Assembly (NCBI RefSeq): GCF_964204645.1
Contig: NC_134031.1
Coordinates: 9,710,501 to 9,774,500 of the forward strand
Source of the DNA: Tubulanus polymorphus
Lineage: Eukaryota > Nemertea > Palaeonemertea > Tubulaniformes > Tubulanidae
Direction: 5' to 3'
DNA length: 64,000 bases
In this document: positions 1 to 9,332 of the stretch, one piece after another
How the letters are laid out: each line of letters begins with the position of its first letter
Numbering within the stretch: position 1 is the first letter of the stretch
Position numbers and translations under genes: made by a program
Notes under the pieces: model-generated
Seen by the model: only the letters and a program-made list of their open reading frames with translations
Databases searched by the model: none
Told to the model about the DNA's origin: nothing

Positions 1-61
1 TTAACAGTCTATTAGATATTTAAATCATTTAACTCAATTCAATAATTATAATGTAGAATTG

Positions 62-712
62 TTACTCTTTACGCCAGTTTTTATGTTTAATTGTTTCATA
101 ATGCTTTGATTTATGTGATTTTAAATATTTACCTCCGCAATAACAATGCACTTTTTCATTAGGATTGAATTTTCTAAATTCATCATCTAATTTACATTGA
201 ACTGCAATATCTTTAAATGATTTTTCATTATCTAATTCACATTGAATGCCAATATTTGATGAATTTTCATTATAGATAATTAGTTTATTATCAAAATTGA
301 AATAATATAATTGTCTTTTTTCAATTCTTAAGTTAATCAAATCATTGTAATCTTTTGAAAGTATTATATCATCATTTCTTTCATTGAAAGGGGTTTTAAG
401 AATATTAATTATGTTTTCATCTAAAGTTCCTTTAAAATTAAAAACTGTATTGAATATTTTAGGATTTTTAACGCCATTATCAAAAGTATCTACTAGTTCA
501 ATAATTAAATATGTTTCATTTGATAATATTTGATTAATCATAGTAATATTATCGATTTTATAATGTCTTGCAGACACTAAATTTGTTGCTGAAATATAAT
601 TTTTAATGAAAAACTGTGAAAATGATTTATTGGTTTCATTGATTTCGATTTTAAAGTTGGGTTCTTCTTCTTCTTTCTTCATTTTTATAACAAAATTTTT
701 ATTAAAACTCAT
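62..712 (-). CDS. Hypothetical element-end gene with C-terminal zinc-knuckle-like motif
   Basis: An intact 216-residue reading frame. I do not recognise the family. The protein is rich in Asn, Lys, Ile and Glu like the other element genes. Its C-terminus has CYCGG followed by H-x3-H and a second H (about residues 190-210), resembling a single C2H2-like finger. It reads away from the terminal palindrome at 833-1174, the position held by an HNH gene or by polB in the other copies, so it is probably the outermost gene of an element extending left of the window. The ATG is preceded by an A/T-rich leader shared with the other element ends. Confidence 0.6.
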   Translation of the reverse strand: MSFNKNFVIKMKKEEEEPNFKIEINETNKSFSQFFIKNYISATNLVSARHYKIDNITMINQILSNETYLIIELVDTFDNGVKNPKIFNTVFNFKGTLDENIINILKTPFNERNDDIILSKDYNDLINLRIEKRQLYYFNFDNKLIIYNENSSNIGIQCELDNEKSFKDIAVQCKLDDEFRKFNPNEKVHCYCGGKYLKSHKSKHYETIKHKNWRKE

Positions 713-832
713 TCAAATATAAATATTTAATGTTTTAAATATGAATTATTTCACTCACACTTTTATATTGAATAATCTATCAATCTATATGTTATTCATA
801 TATATTTTATTCATGTATATGAATATTTTAAG

Positions 833-1174
833 AGTAATAGGGATAATAGGCTTTCTTATCTAAGGTTGAAGGGGCGAGTTCATTAAAAATGAAAAACATG
901 AAAATAATAACAATTTCTACTTGAATTAGGAGTGAAACTCATAAAAAATGAAAAATAATTCTCACACACTCGAATTTATTTCACTCACACTTTACTCACA
1001 CTTTTTTCTAGCGAGTAAAAATGAAAAATAAATTCGAGTGTGTGAGAATTATTTTTCATTTTTTATGAGTTTCGCTACTAATTCAAATAGAAATTATTGT
1101 TATTTTCATATTTTTCATTTTTTATGAGCTCGACCGTTCGACCTTTGGTATGAAAGCCTATTATCCCTATTACT
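833..1174. repeat. 342-bp terminal palindrome, right end of an element (type 1)
   Basis: The two halves are reverse complements: both ends read AGTAATAGGGATAATAGGCT inward, and the arms continue with matching GAAACTCATAAAAAATG and CACACACTCGAATTTAT tracts to a centre near 1003. The outermost 50 bases match the 152-bp palindromes at 4064, 25793 and 37047. This copy has longer arms. It marks the right end of the element carrying the gene at 62-712. Confidence 0.85.
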
Positions 1175-1885
1175 ATCATAGTCAAATACCCTGTGGGTGT
1201 CGCACAAATCCATATTCAAACATCCTATTGATCAAGGGGATCACTGATCGGCACAGAGTCGGACACGAGGCGATACCTGCACATTGAAGCCCGCGCGTCA
1301 TTTCTTTTGATACCTCGTCAACACAAGTTTTCCCGCTGCAACTGCTATTCTCTAAGCCCACGGGCAAATCACTGGGAGTGCGTCATTCATTTTGATTTCA
1401 TCTCTGCCCATTGGCGAGGCGAGGCCCAGCGCGGATCCGCGGAACCACGATCGATGTAGAGACACACAATGATTCAACATCTTTACAGCTCGGCAGTGCA
1501 TATAATAATTACAGAATTATATACCATGCAATGATGAACAAAATGGGTAAGTGTTAAAATTACTGTTTGAAGACCGCGGCTGAATGTGAAGTCTGCGGCA
1601 ATAAATGAGTTCATTTATACATGAATTGATAATCGAAGTGACACTCGGCCTGAGGGTTGATTTCGGGATGACGACTCAAAAAACATGTCGCCCCATTGAA
1701 TGGGGCTAAATTTCCGGTGTTTCCGTGCTTTTGTAACGATGATTCGTGAAAAAACCCGCGAAGTATTTGTAGATCTCAGTGAGCTGAACGATATCATACG
1801 GCCTGTATCGACAACAGCGGAAAGGTAACAAAGCCTTTGTTCTTTTAGTGAAAATAGTGTGACATAAAATAATAATAATAATAAT
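1175..1885. other. Non-element DNA, no gene seen
   Basis: GC content rises sharply relative to the element. I see no convincing coding region, RNA gene or recognisable repeat; the short frames here show no recognisable motif. Confidence 0.5.
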
Positions 1886-2025
1886 CACGCGAATCTCAAT
1901 AAGGTTTTCTGTGATGTAACAGAAAACCCTAATAAGAAACACGCGAATCTCAATAGGGTTTTCTGTGATGTAACAGAAAACCCTAAATATACCTGCAAAG
2001 CAGCAATAACAGGTTTTCTGCACAG
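1886..2025. repeat. Tandem hairpin repeat, two units
   Basis: Two units (1901-1930 and 1955-1984) of a 30-base inverted repeat with AGGGTTTTCTGT and ACAGAAAACCCT arms around a GATGTA loop. They are separated by a constant linker containing CACGCGAATCTCAAT. The same unit and the same right-hand flank (TGCAAAGCAGC, then GGTTTTCTG) recur at 26170-26415. Confidence 0.8.
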
Positions 2026-2040
2026 TCTTAGAATCCTTTT

Positions 2041-2310
2041 CAACGGTGGATTTCGACAAAGCATTTGATAAAGCACAGCATCAGCCATTACTAAACAGGC
2101 TATTAGGAAACAGTATCAATGATAGGTCGCCCAAATGGCTCAGCAGTAATCTCTGAACGAAAACTTGTAGCCCAAATCAATGGAACGCCTCATCTTGAAA
2201 TAAGTCGGTCTATCTAGTGGAGTCACGCAAGGTAGTATCCTAAGTCGTCTTCTGTTTGATGTCCTGACAAATGACATACACAGTAATCCAAAATATACCA
2301 GACCAAGTAA
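2041..2310 (+). pseudogene. Non-LTR retrotransposon reverse transcriptase fragment
   Basis: Across two frames the translation shows VDFDKAFDK followed about 60 codons on by SGVTQGS and a LLFDVLTNDI-like stretch. These are the RT motifs around the first catalytic aspartate and the following SGVPQGS block of LINE polymerases. Stops and shifts interrupt it, and no other LINE domains are visible nearby. It is an old scrap. Confidence 0.65.
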
Positions 2311-2329
2311 ATTTCCAAAACGATCTTAA

Positions 2330-2640
2330 CACGCTGTTTGACCAAAAAACTTAATGTTCCGACAAGAAAATCTTGTTCGAATAAAAACAATTCTGTTTGA
2401 TCGAACAATACGCTTTCTGTTGGAACCAAAACTTTTCTTCATTCTGAAAAAAGAATTTGTTCGAATAAAAATGAAAAACTTTTTGTCCCAGCAAAAAAAT
2501 TTGGTTGAGCGAAAACAATTTTTTTCTAACAAATGTTTGAATGAAAACAATTCTGAACGTAATACTTAGTACTTTCGGTTCAGAGAAAAAACTTTTACAA
2601 TATACTTGTTCGAACGAAAGACTTGAAAGGCTGAATCCAA
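2330..2640. repeat. Degenerate low-complexity repeat around TTGTTCGAA
   Basis: Recurrent variants of TTGTTCGAATAAAA and AAAACAATTCTG alternate along about 300 bases, with A- and T-runs. The open frames on both strands here are a by-product of this repeat, not genes. Confidence 0.45.
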
Positions 2641-2979
2641 GATCCGAAGATATTGTAGATACTCTTTGAGGATGAGAAATGTGATGAGCGATTCCCAACT
2701 CTAACCAATAAAAGTCGAGATTTGAGTTAAATTTGTTTACTAATTGTTAATAGTTATGTAGAATTAAGATAAATCGAAATTTCCTTCTTTTCAATTTGAA
2801 AAAATGCAGCAATTTTCAAGCATAGTTCTGCATTTATTTTTGGGTTTATTCTTAGATTAAAAGCACAATCATAAATTCAGGCTATAACCTCTCATTACTG
2901 AAATGGTGGTTTATTTTCAACGGGGGCCTGGATGTCTCTGCATCTTAAGATGTGCATTTCGGAGTGTTCGAATTTCCCT

Positions 2980-3305
2980 GAAAGCTAACATTTTAAATTT
3001 ATAAGTTGGTATTTTATCTTTTGATCTATTTGAATTTAATCTTTCTATTTCATTATTGATTTCTTCTATTCTATGACATAGCTGTTTGATGACCAAATGA
3101 GCATCATACCCTGATAAATTATGAAATATTACTGGAACAAAGTTAATTTTCTTAGCTTGTAAGTTACAATTCTCATGCGCTGCTCCTCTAAACTTTCCAT
3201 TCAAATGATCATGGTCTCTTACTTTTTTATCTTTTAGATTAAATGTCTTTTCACAATAATAAGATTTATCAGCAAACTCAAATTCTTTATCACGATTGAT
3301 AGAAC
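2980..3305 (-). pseudogene. Isolated DNA polymerase B fragment
   Basis: The - strand reads VRDHDHL, FRGAAHENCN and FHNLSGYDAHLVIKQL, matching the cysteine/histidine insertion and ExoII motif of the polB at 19143-24211. Only about 100 codons remain. The ends join unrelated DNA: a non-element tail after the KFKMLA region and a Penelope-like motif on the other side. It is a relic of another element copy. Confidence 0.8.
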
Positions 3306-3384
3306 ACTATATCCGTGTTGACGCGATGTAGAGAGAATCCCACAATTATAACGAAAAAGTCCGAAAATGAAACTTCGAGATTCG

Positions 3385-3435
3385 AGTAGTTTATTTCAAC
3401 GTTTCGACTATATCCTAATAGTCATCTTCAGGAAT
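3385..3435 (-). repeat. Penelope-like or LINE terminal motif
   Basis: On the - strand this reads CTGAAGATGACTATTAGGAT followed by ATAGTCGAAACGTTG. This CTGAAGA, short stem, CGAAACGTTG pattern is common at ends of Penelope-like elements and some LINEs, where it can resemble a hammerhead core. No RT frame is attached. I base the assignment on motif memory only. Confidence 0.4.
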
Positions 3436-3449
3436 AATGAGAAACTACA

Positions 3450-3895
3450 AAAATTATGAGATATATATACAATCCAGAGACAAAGAGACTCATTCAAGTA
3501 ATCAGAGATGATACAAACTAAAGGAAAATTAACCTAGAAACAGTTACACGCTAAAATAGATTAAAGGGAAGCAAACTAAGGGGTAATTATAAAGAGCAAC
3601 AGTGAGTATAAATATAAATAAGAACTTGAAATCAGTAGTAAAAAGACACTTAAATTAAAACAATGGTGAATTCAAGTTGAGAGACTTACATAGATGAGAG
3701 AACAAATAACAAATAATCAAAGGGGAATCAAGTGTTGAGTTTAACCAGTTTACAGAGGAATTTAGATATAAGTTTATTATGGGGTGAAAAACCATTGTTT
3801 AGGTTTACAACGTTGTTAGAATTTTGATTCCCCTTGATTCCCCTTTTATTATTTGTTATTTGTTCTCTGGATTGTATATATATCTCATAATTTTT
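3450..3895. repeat. Interrupted inverted repeat
   Basis: Outer arms at 3450-3479 and 3866-3895 (ATTATGAGATATATATACAA and its complement) and inner arms at 3697-3735 and 3833-3868 (GAACAAATAACAAATAATCA and its complement) form a long imperfect inverted repeat. No frame inside. It could be a MITE or a deleted transposon. Confidence 0.6.
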
Positions 3896-4041
3896 TATAT
3901 CTCATAAATAACTCCTATATTCTGTACTTGGTGTAGGCCTAGATGGTGCAGCTTGGTTTATCCAGAGATGGGAATTTCCGCGGATTTCGGTATTGAAAAA
4001 TGACATTTTTCCAAATAGTCCAAAAATGATGTAAAAGTATA

Positions 4042-4054
4042 GGGGGGGGGGGGG
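4042..4054 (+). repeat. G13 homopolymer
   Basis: Thirteen consecutive G just outside the left terminal palindrome of copy A; prone to assembly error. Confidence 0.9.
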
Positions 4055-4063
4055 TGTTAGTAT

Positions 4064-4215
4064 AGTTATAGGGAATAAGTTGTTTCATACCAAAGGTCGA
4101 AGGGTCGAACTCATAAAAAATAAAAAATAAATTCTCGCAAACTCGAATTTATTTTTTATTTTTTACTCACTCGCCCCTTCAACCTTTGATATGAAACAAC
4201 TAAACCCCTATTACT
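4064..4215. repeat. 152-bp terminal palindrome, left end of composite copy A (type 1)
   Basis: Imperfect palindrome. The left arm has AGGGAATAAGTTGTTTCATA and the right arm ends in AACCCCTATTACT. The centre is near CTCGCAAACTCG, flanked by A/T-rich arms. It is the inverted counterpart of 25793-25944, with the same length and only scattered differences. The inverted homology runs on past the palindrome to about 4405, giving a TIR of about 340 bp. No matching target duplication is seen next to the two ends. Confidence 0.9.
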
Positions 4216-4294
4216 CTTAAAATATTCATATATATGAATAAAATATAAATGAATTACTTCTAAAATCAATTTTAATAAAAATTTTAGTATTGAA

Positions 4295-4497
4295 ATGGAA
4301 GCAAATAAGTACTACTGTCCAAATGTAATATAAATATAGATAAATCCCAAAAAGCAAGACACAATAAAACTAAAACACATTTAGAGAATAAATTGAAACT
4401 AGAATATTTACAGTTATATTTAGAACAGTTAACAAAGGCAAAGAAATTTATTGAATTATGGAACAATGATCCAAATAATGAACAATATGTTGAGGAA
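4295..4497 (+). pseudogene. Chimeric remnant: 5' polB leader joined to 3' HNH gene
   Basis: Bases 4295-4405 match the first codons of the outer polB gene (MEANKYY start, reverse strand 25600-25713), with stops. From 4406 the sequence switches to the last 30 or so codons of the HNH endonuclease (LYLEQLTKAKKFIE). The junction lies in a short stretch similar in both genes, suggesting a microhomology-mediated deletion at the element end. Confidence 0.75.
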
Positions 4498-4860
4498 TTT
4501 GATATCAAGGATCCGAAATGACTTATCTGGACAGTTATAATTACTGCTCCTAATATATAAACAAAAGTAGTGAGATGGTGCCGTACGGCGCCCACATGGT
4601 GATATCAAATAGAATTCAAATAAAATATATTAAAAAAACAATAACTTCAACTAGCCATTATTTCTATTTTAATTTTTGATATTTTCTTTTACAATTCTTT
4701 TCAAAAGAGAATACTTTATATCACAAATAAAAGATACTAAAAAAACAATAACATTTAAATTGACAGATTATTCAATATAAAAGTATATATTTACAACATT
4801 ATTTCAATATTCATATTTGTGTGAGTTAGATTTTTAAACATTAAAAGTGTTAGTAAAGTG
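4498..4860. other. Element left-end noncoding module
   Basis: Contains the module GATCCGAAATGACTTATCTG (4509-4528) and CAAAAGTAGTGAGAT, shared with 38183-38260 and 50388-50442. A palindromic GGTGCCGTACGG box follows (4574-4605), then AT-rich sequence similar to the region downstream of the HNH gene (7000-7140). No gene seen. Confidence 0.6.
4574..4605. repeat. Dispersed palindromic box GGTGCCGTACGGCGCC
   Basis: One of five copies of a roughly 30-base unit built on a GGTGCC-GTAC-GGCACC palindrome followed by CACATGGTGAT. Others lie at 9986, 39037, 39118 and 50443. Confidence 0.75.
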
Positions 4861-5700
4861 TGATTGAAATAATGCATAGCTGTTTATACTAGAACATGAT
4901 TCTATTTGAACCTATATACATTTCATGTAATGAACGATTGAATAAATCTATAAATTCACAGCTGTTACAGCTGTTACTACGACGCCGAGACATATGAATC
5001 ATTATTGCAAACGTGTAGAGAAAATTCTAGAAAGGTGTGCTGGAACTTTGAATAGAGATGACATGTCATAATCAGAAACGTGTAGAATATTCTAGAAAGG
5101 CGCGCCGGAACCAGATGACGTGTAATAATCAACGGCGTGTTCATTCTAGAAATCGCCCCGGAAATGAACAGACGCTGTAACATTGTGCTCAGGATATTCT
5201 ATCTCTCGAAACGAAATTAGGAGTTTATAGTTTACAATTATAAATCTAAATGTAAGTACTGTTTTTTGTAGTTATTAGGGCTATTAAATATGAAACCTTT
5301 AGATATATTTAAGTGTATTTAGTATATCTTTTAGATGGCTAGAGTTGCCGCTAATATCTTTTAGATTAATAAAACGCAATACGCATCAAGAAGTGATAGA
5401 GAAACTCAAGATACTCTTTCTGACTGAGGAATCAACAGCAATGGATATCGAACCAATAGAAATTAGCACAAGAAACACAAGAATCACCAAAAGATCGAAG
5501 AAGAAACTATATAAGAATTTCAAAAACATTAAGACTCCAATGATTAAGTTTAACATTTGTTGATGTAGTTAAATATTTACCGGCAATTGAAAAATGTTTG
5601 TAATTACAGATTTTATATATAGAAATCAAATGATGTATTGGAAGAAACGGCCGAACAACTTGTATAATGTATTGTGTAAATCTACTTGGTGAATGTTCTA
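4861..5700. other. Non-element DNA with tandem heat-shock-element-like sites
   Basis: No gene is supported. Between about 5010 and 5165 a roughly 65-base unit repeats three times. The first two units contain the full GAAnnTTCnnGAA pattern of a heat-shock element (5020-5032 and 5085-5097); the third keeps TTCnnGAA (5144-5151). The rest is AT-rich without recognisable features. Confidence 0.45.
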
Positions 5701-6191
5701 TGTTCGGTCGTTTCTATTTGCATAATTAATATATAATTATGATTAGCGCATGCGCATTAAGCAAAACCGGCCATAAATGGCCGCATGTGACTGACACATG
5801 TAACGCATGTGACGCAGACATGAACGCGTTTGAATTTTCTATGTTCAGTTGTTTCTATTTTACAGAATTTATAGAATGAATATATAATTATGATTAGCGC
5901 ATGCGTATTAAGCAAAAGCGGACATCAATGGCCGCATGTGACGCATGTAACGCATGTGACGAGAACATGAATGCGTTTGAATTTTCTATGTTCAGTTGTT
6001 TCTATTTGCATATATTTGAATATATAATTATGATTAACACATGTGCATTGATCCAAACCGGTCATAAATGGCCGCATGTAACGCATGTAACGCATGTGTT
6101 GTTTCTATTTTACAGAATTTATAGAATGAATATATAATTATGATTAACGCATGCGCATTAAGCAAAAGCGCGCATGAATGCGCGCTTTTGC
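5700..6191. repeat. Minisatellite with CpG-rich palindromes, ending in a perfect hairpin
   Basis: About four units of roughly 115-150 bases, each containing TGTTTCTATTT, TATATAATTATGATTA, a GCGCATGCGCATTAAGCAAA segment and GGCCGCATGT-type repeats. The last unit ends in a perfect 14-bp stem, GCAAAAGCGCGCAT and its complement around a GA loop (6162-6191). It sits directly before the element sequence that leads into the HNH gene. Confidence 0.7.
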
Positions 6192-6329
6192 CCAGTGGTA
6201 TTATTTAGATATCAAGGAATCGAAACAACTTATCAAAAGCAGCGAGGAATGAAAAAGGATGACGTTGGTCGAAGAAATGGAAGAGGATTCTAAAATATTA
6301 ACCAATTTAGTAAAAAATACATATAATAA

Positions 6330-6998
6330 ATGGAACCAGAACAACCACAAATTATCAATATTACAAATAACACTGGTGTTATAAATTTATATTACAAGAA
6401 GTGTTCTAAATGTGAATTAGATACATTAGCTTTAACAGAATTTAGTAAGCGTAAAATTAGCAAAGATGGTTTTCAATATTGCTGTAAAACTTGTTTTAAA
6501 CTATATACCAAACAATATCGAGAAGATAATAGAGAAGCTTATAATGATTATATGACAGAATATATGAGAGAAAGATATCAAACAGATCTTAATTTTAGAT
6601 TGAAACAATGCTTAAGATCTAGATTAACACAACTATTCAACAAAGAAACACATTCAGAAACACTATCTAATTTATTGAGTTGTTCAGATGAATTCTTAAA
6701 ATCATGGATAATATATCAATTCGATGATAAAATGAATATAGATAATTATGGTGAATACTTTCATATTGATCACGTGTTGCCGATTTCTAAATTTGACATG
6801 AATGATGAATACAATAAAAAACTTATTTGGAATTGGAAGAATTTAAGACCTTTAGAAAAGAAGGAAAACATAACCAAATCTAATAAACTAGATTTACAGT
6901 TATATTTAGAACAGTTAACAAAGGCAAAGAAATTTATTGATCAATGGAATAATGATCCAAATAATGAACAATACGTTGAGTCTTTAATGAGTGGTTAA
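6330..6998 (+). CDS. HNH endonuclease
   Basis: Intact 222-residue protein. N-terminal zinc-binding cysteines CSKC (25-28) and CCKTC (51-55) are followed by a basic region and then HIDHVLP (145-151) with NWKNLRPL (168-175). This is the H, DH and N pattern of an HNH nuclease, in the style of stand-alone homing or virus-encoded HNH enzymes. It is probably a DNA-nicking enzyme; its target is unknown. A nearly identical full copy lies at 36314-36967, next to a terminal palindrome, and a 3' remnant lies at 4406. The leader partly matches the inner TIR sequence, so this gene normally sits at the element's left end reading inward. Confidence 0.85.
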   Translation: MEPEQPQIINITNNTGVINLYYKKCSKCELDTLALTEFSKRKISKDGFQYCCKTCFKLYTKQYREDNREAYNDYMTEYMRERYQTDLNFRLKQCLRSRLTQLFNKETHSETLSNLLSCSDEFLKSWIIYQFDDKMNIDNYGEYFHIDHVLPISKFDMNDEYNKKLIWNWKNLRPLEKKENITKSNKLDLQLYLEQLTKAKKFIDQWNNDPNNEQYVESLMSG

Positions 6999-7215
6999 AG
7001 AATAATAGATTTTAAATAAAAAGTATTAAAAATTACATATCTTCAACTAGCTAGTGAATTCTATTATATTTTTAATATTTTCTTTTCAAAAAAGAATACT
7101 TTATATCACAAATAAAAAATACTAAAAAAACAATAACTAATACTAAAATTCTTTACCTTTAACTAACTAGTGTTAACCCAAAGAGATACTAGTATCATTT
7201 TATAATACTAATAGG

Positions 7216-7369
7216 ATCGGTTATGACATTAATTTCTACTGGCGTCATAACATTTTCGAACATCAAGCCTATGGAATATAAATCAGGTAAGAACGAAACA
7301 GATGTACTACAACCAAACGCCGAAACAGAAAATGAATCAGAACATAAATTAACTAAAATAAATGAGTGA
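7216..7369 (+). pseudogene. 5'-truncated small membrane protein (family of 38728-39081)
   Basis: An open frame matching the C-terminal half of the copy C gene: a hydrophobic segment (MTLISTGVITFSNI) followed by a polar tail. The N-terminal 65 or so codons are missing; only AT-rich sequence lies upstream (7000-7215). Its stop overlaps the ATG of the next gene through ATGAGTGA, as in an intact gene pair. Confidence 0.65.
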
Positions 7370-7767
7370 TGGAGTTAAGAAAAAGGCTAGATCTGAAAAA
7401 CAAATTAAATGGGCAAGAGAATTAGGTAAAAGATCTTCAGAATTAAAAAAGCTAAGAAAAAGAAATTAACTGATATAAATGAATCACAGACTTTATCTGA
7501 TATTAATTCAAATAATAATCCATCTGATTCTTCTAATGCTGGAAGTAATAATTACTTATATATTACAATACATATATTGGATTAGTAACAGTTATTATAT
7601 TATCTGTTGTAATATATAAATCAAAATTCAAATCTGATGATAAAGATGATTCCAATGATAATCGGAAACTTAGTTATCCGTGTACAGACAATAAACCTAT
7701 CATACCAGAAAATAAATCAAATCATAAAGCCATTGAAACTAAATCTAAATTATTATTAATGGATTAA
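7362..7767 (+). pseudogene. Broken small basic membrane protein (family of 50479-50874)
   Basis: Starts MSDGVKKKARSEKQIKWARE, a strongly basic N-terminus found in all copies (39112, 50874 reverse, and decayed at 29966). It is followed by an Asn/Ser-rich linker, a transmembrane segment and a charged tail ending LLLMD. At least two frame breaks occur, one in the A-run near 7448 and one just before the membrane segment. Role unknown. Confidence 0.65.
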
Positions 7768-7770
7768 AAA

Positions 7771-8858
7771 ATGATGAAAAAAGAACAATATTTAAGAGAT
7801 TTATATTACAACCCAGAAAGTGAAGTATCATATTCTAGCGTTTCAGAATTATGGAATAAAATTAAATCTGATAATGGTGGTACAAAATATAGTGAATTAA
7901 AATCATGGTTACAAAATCAACCAACATATCAAATCCACAAGAAAATGGATAAAACTTATTTAACAAGAAAAGTTATGGTTTCATATATCGATCAACAATG
8001 GCAAGCAGATTTAATTGACATGAAGAACTTAGAAGAATACAACAAAGGATATTTCTGGATATTTAATGTTATAGACATATTCAGTCGATACGCATGGTCA
8101 ATTCCAATCAAAAATAAAACTGGTATCGAAGTAACAAATGCTTTTAAATCATTATTTAAAGAAGCTATTCCAGATAAGATACAATTTGATGAAGGTAAGG
8201 AATTTTATAACAAACATTTTAAAAAACTATTATCTGATAACGATGTAGATTATTTTTCAACACACTCAGATAAAAAAGCATCTATTATAGAAAGGTTTAA
8301 TAAAACATTGAAATCTAGAATGTGGAAATATTTTACTGCTAATGAAACATATAAATATATCGATGTGTTAGATGATTTAGTGAAAGTTATAATAATTCTA
8401 AACATAGTTCTATAAATATGAAACCTATACAAGCTAGAAAAGAAGATAATTCAGAAATAGTTTGGAATAATTTATATGGAGCATTTGTTACACATGATTT
8501 TGGTGAACCTAGATTTAAAATAGGACAACACGTAAGAATATCTAAATATAGAAAAACCTTTTATAAAGGTTATACACCAGATTTTACAGAAGAAATATTT
8601 AAGATTAAAAAGATAATATTAACTAAACCATTTGTTTATAAATTAGAAGATCTAAAAGATGAAGAAATATTAGGTTATTTCTATGAACAAGAATTATCAC
8701 TTGTACCAAACCCAGATGAAATAGAATACAAAATAGAAAAAGTATTGAAAACAAAAACTCTTAAAGGAAAAAAGTATTCTTTGGTGAAATATAAAGGATA
8801 TGATGATAAATTTAATGAATGGATTTTATCTAGTAAAATTAAAAGAATAAATGAATAA
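7771..8858 (+). pseudogene. Maverick/Polinton-type integrase with chromodomain, one frameshift
   Basis: About 360 codons. An N-terminal helical region is followed by an rve core. Catalytic acids are the D of QADLIDM, the D of FDEGKEF and, 33 residues on, the E of IIERFNKT. A C-terminal chromodomain (YSLVKYKGYDDKFNEWI) follows. This layout matches Maverick integrases. One nucleotide is missing near 8385 relative to copy C, so the frame continues from 8418. The ATPase start overlaps its last codons. It would insert the element DNA. Core and chromodomain motifs are otherwise complete here, unlike copy C. Confidence 0.88.
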
Positions 8859-9332
8859 AGATTTATTCATATTCGAACCGCATAATATGTTAATAACTGG
8901 AGTAAACAATTGTGGTAAAACACATTTCATATTAGATTTGTTAGAAACTATTTATAAGAATCATTTTGATAACATAATATTATTTTGTCCTACTTATGAA
9001 ATGAATAAAACATATAATAGAGATATAGTTAAGATGAAAAAGTTTATTATATTAGATCCTAAAACAGTAAAAGAAAATTTAGATAATTGTATTAAAATAG
9101 CAATTGATATTTATAAAGGATCAAATACATTATTCATTGTAGATGATTGCGCAAATTTACATGATTCAAAAGTGAGAGAAAGTGAGTTAAATCTATGCAA
9201 CAATCATTGGAAGAAAATCAAATTATACCTACTGAGTTACATGATGAATATATGAATAAATTAAAGAATAATAAAGGTTCAAAATTATTACTGAGATTAC
9301 AATTTCCATATGAATATAAATTTATGAAATAA
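8851..9332 (+). pseudogene. FtsK/HerA-type DNA-packaging ATPase with internal deletion
   Basis: The N-terminal half is intact: Walker A GVNNCGKT (about residues 17-24), Walker B TLFIVDDC (about 93-100). Compared with copy C (40598-41209), about 120 bases after SEL are deleted, removing the SGRHFG and WVLNQKYNS region with the sensor/arginine-finger part. The C-terminus then runs in another frame to 9332. The family packages genomes into capsids in Polintons, adenovirus-like viruses and NCLDVs. Confidence 0.85.
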
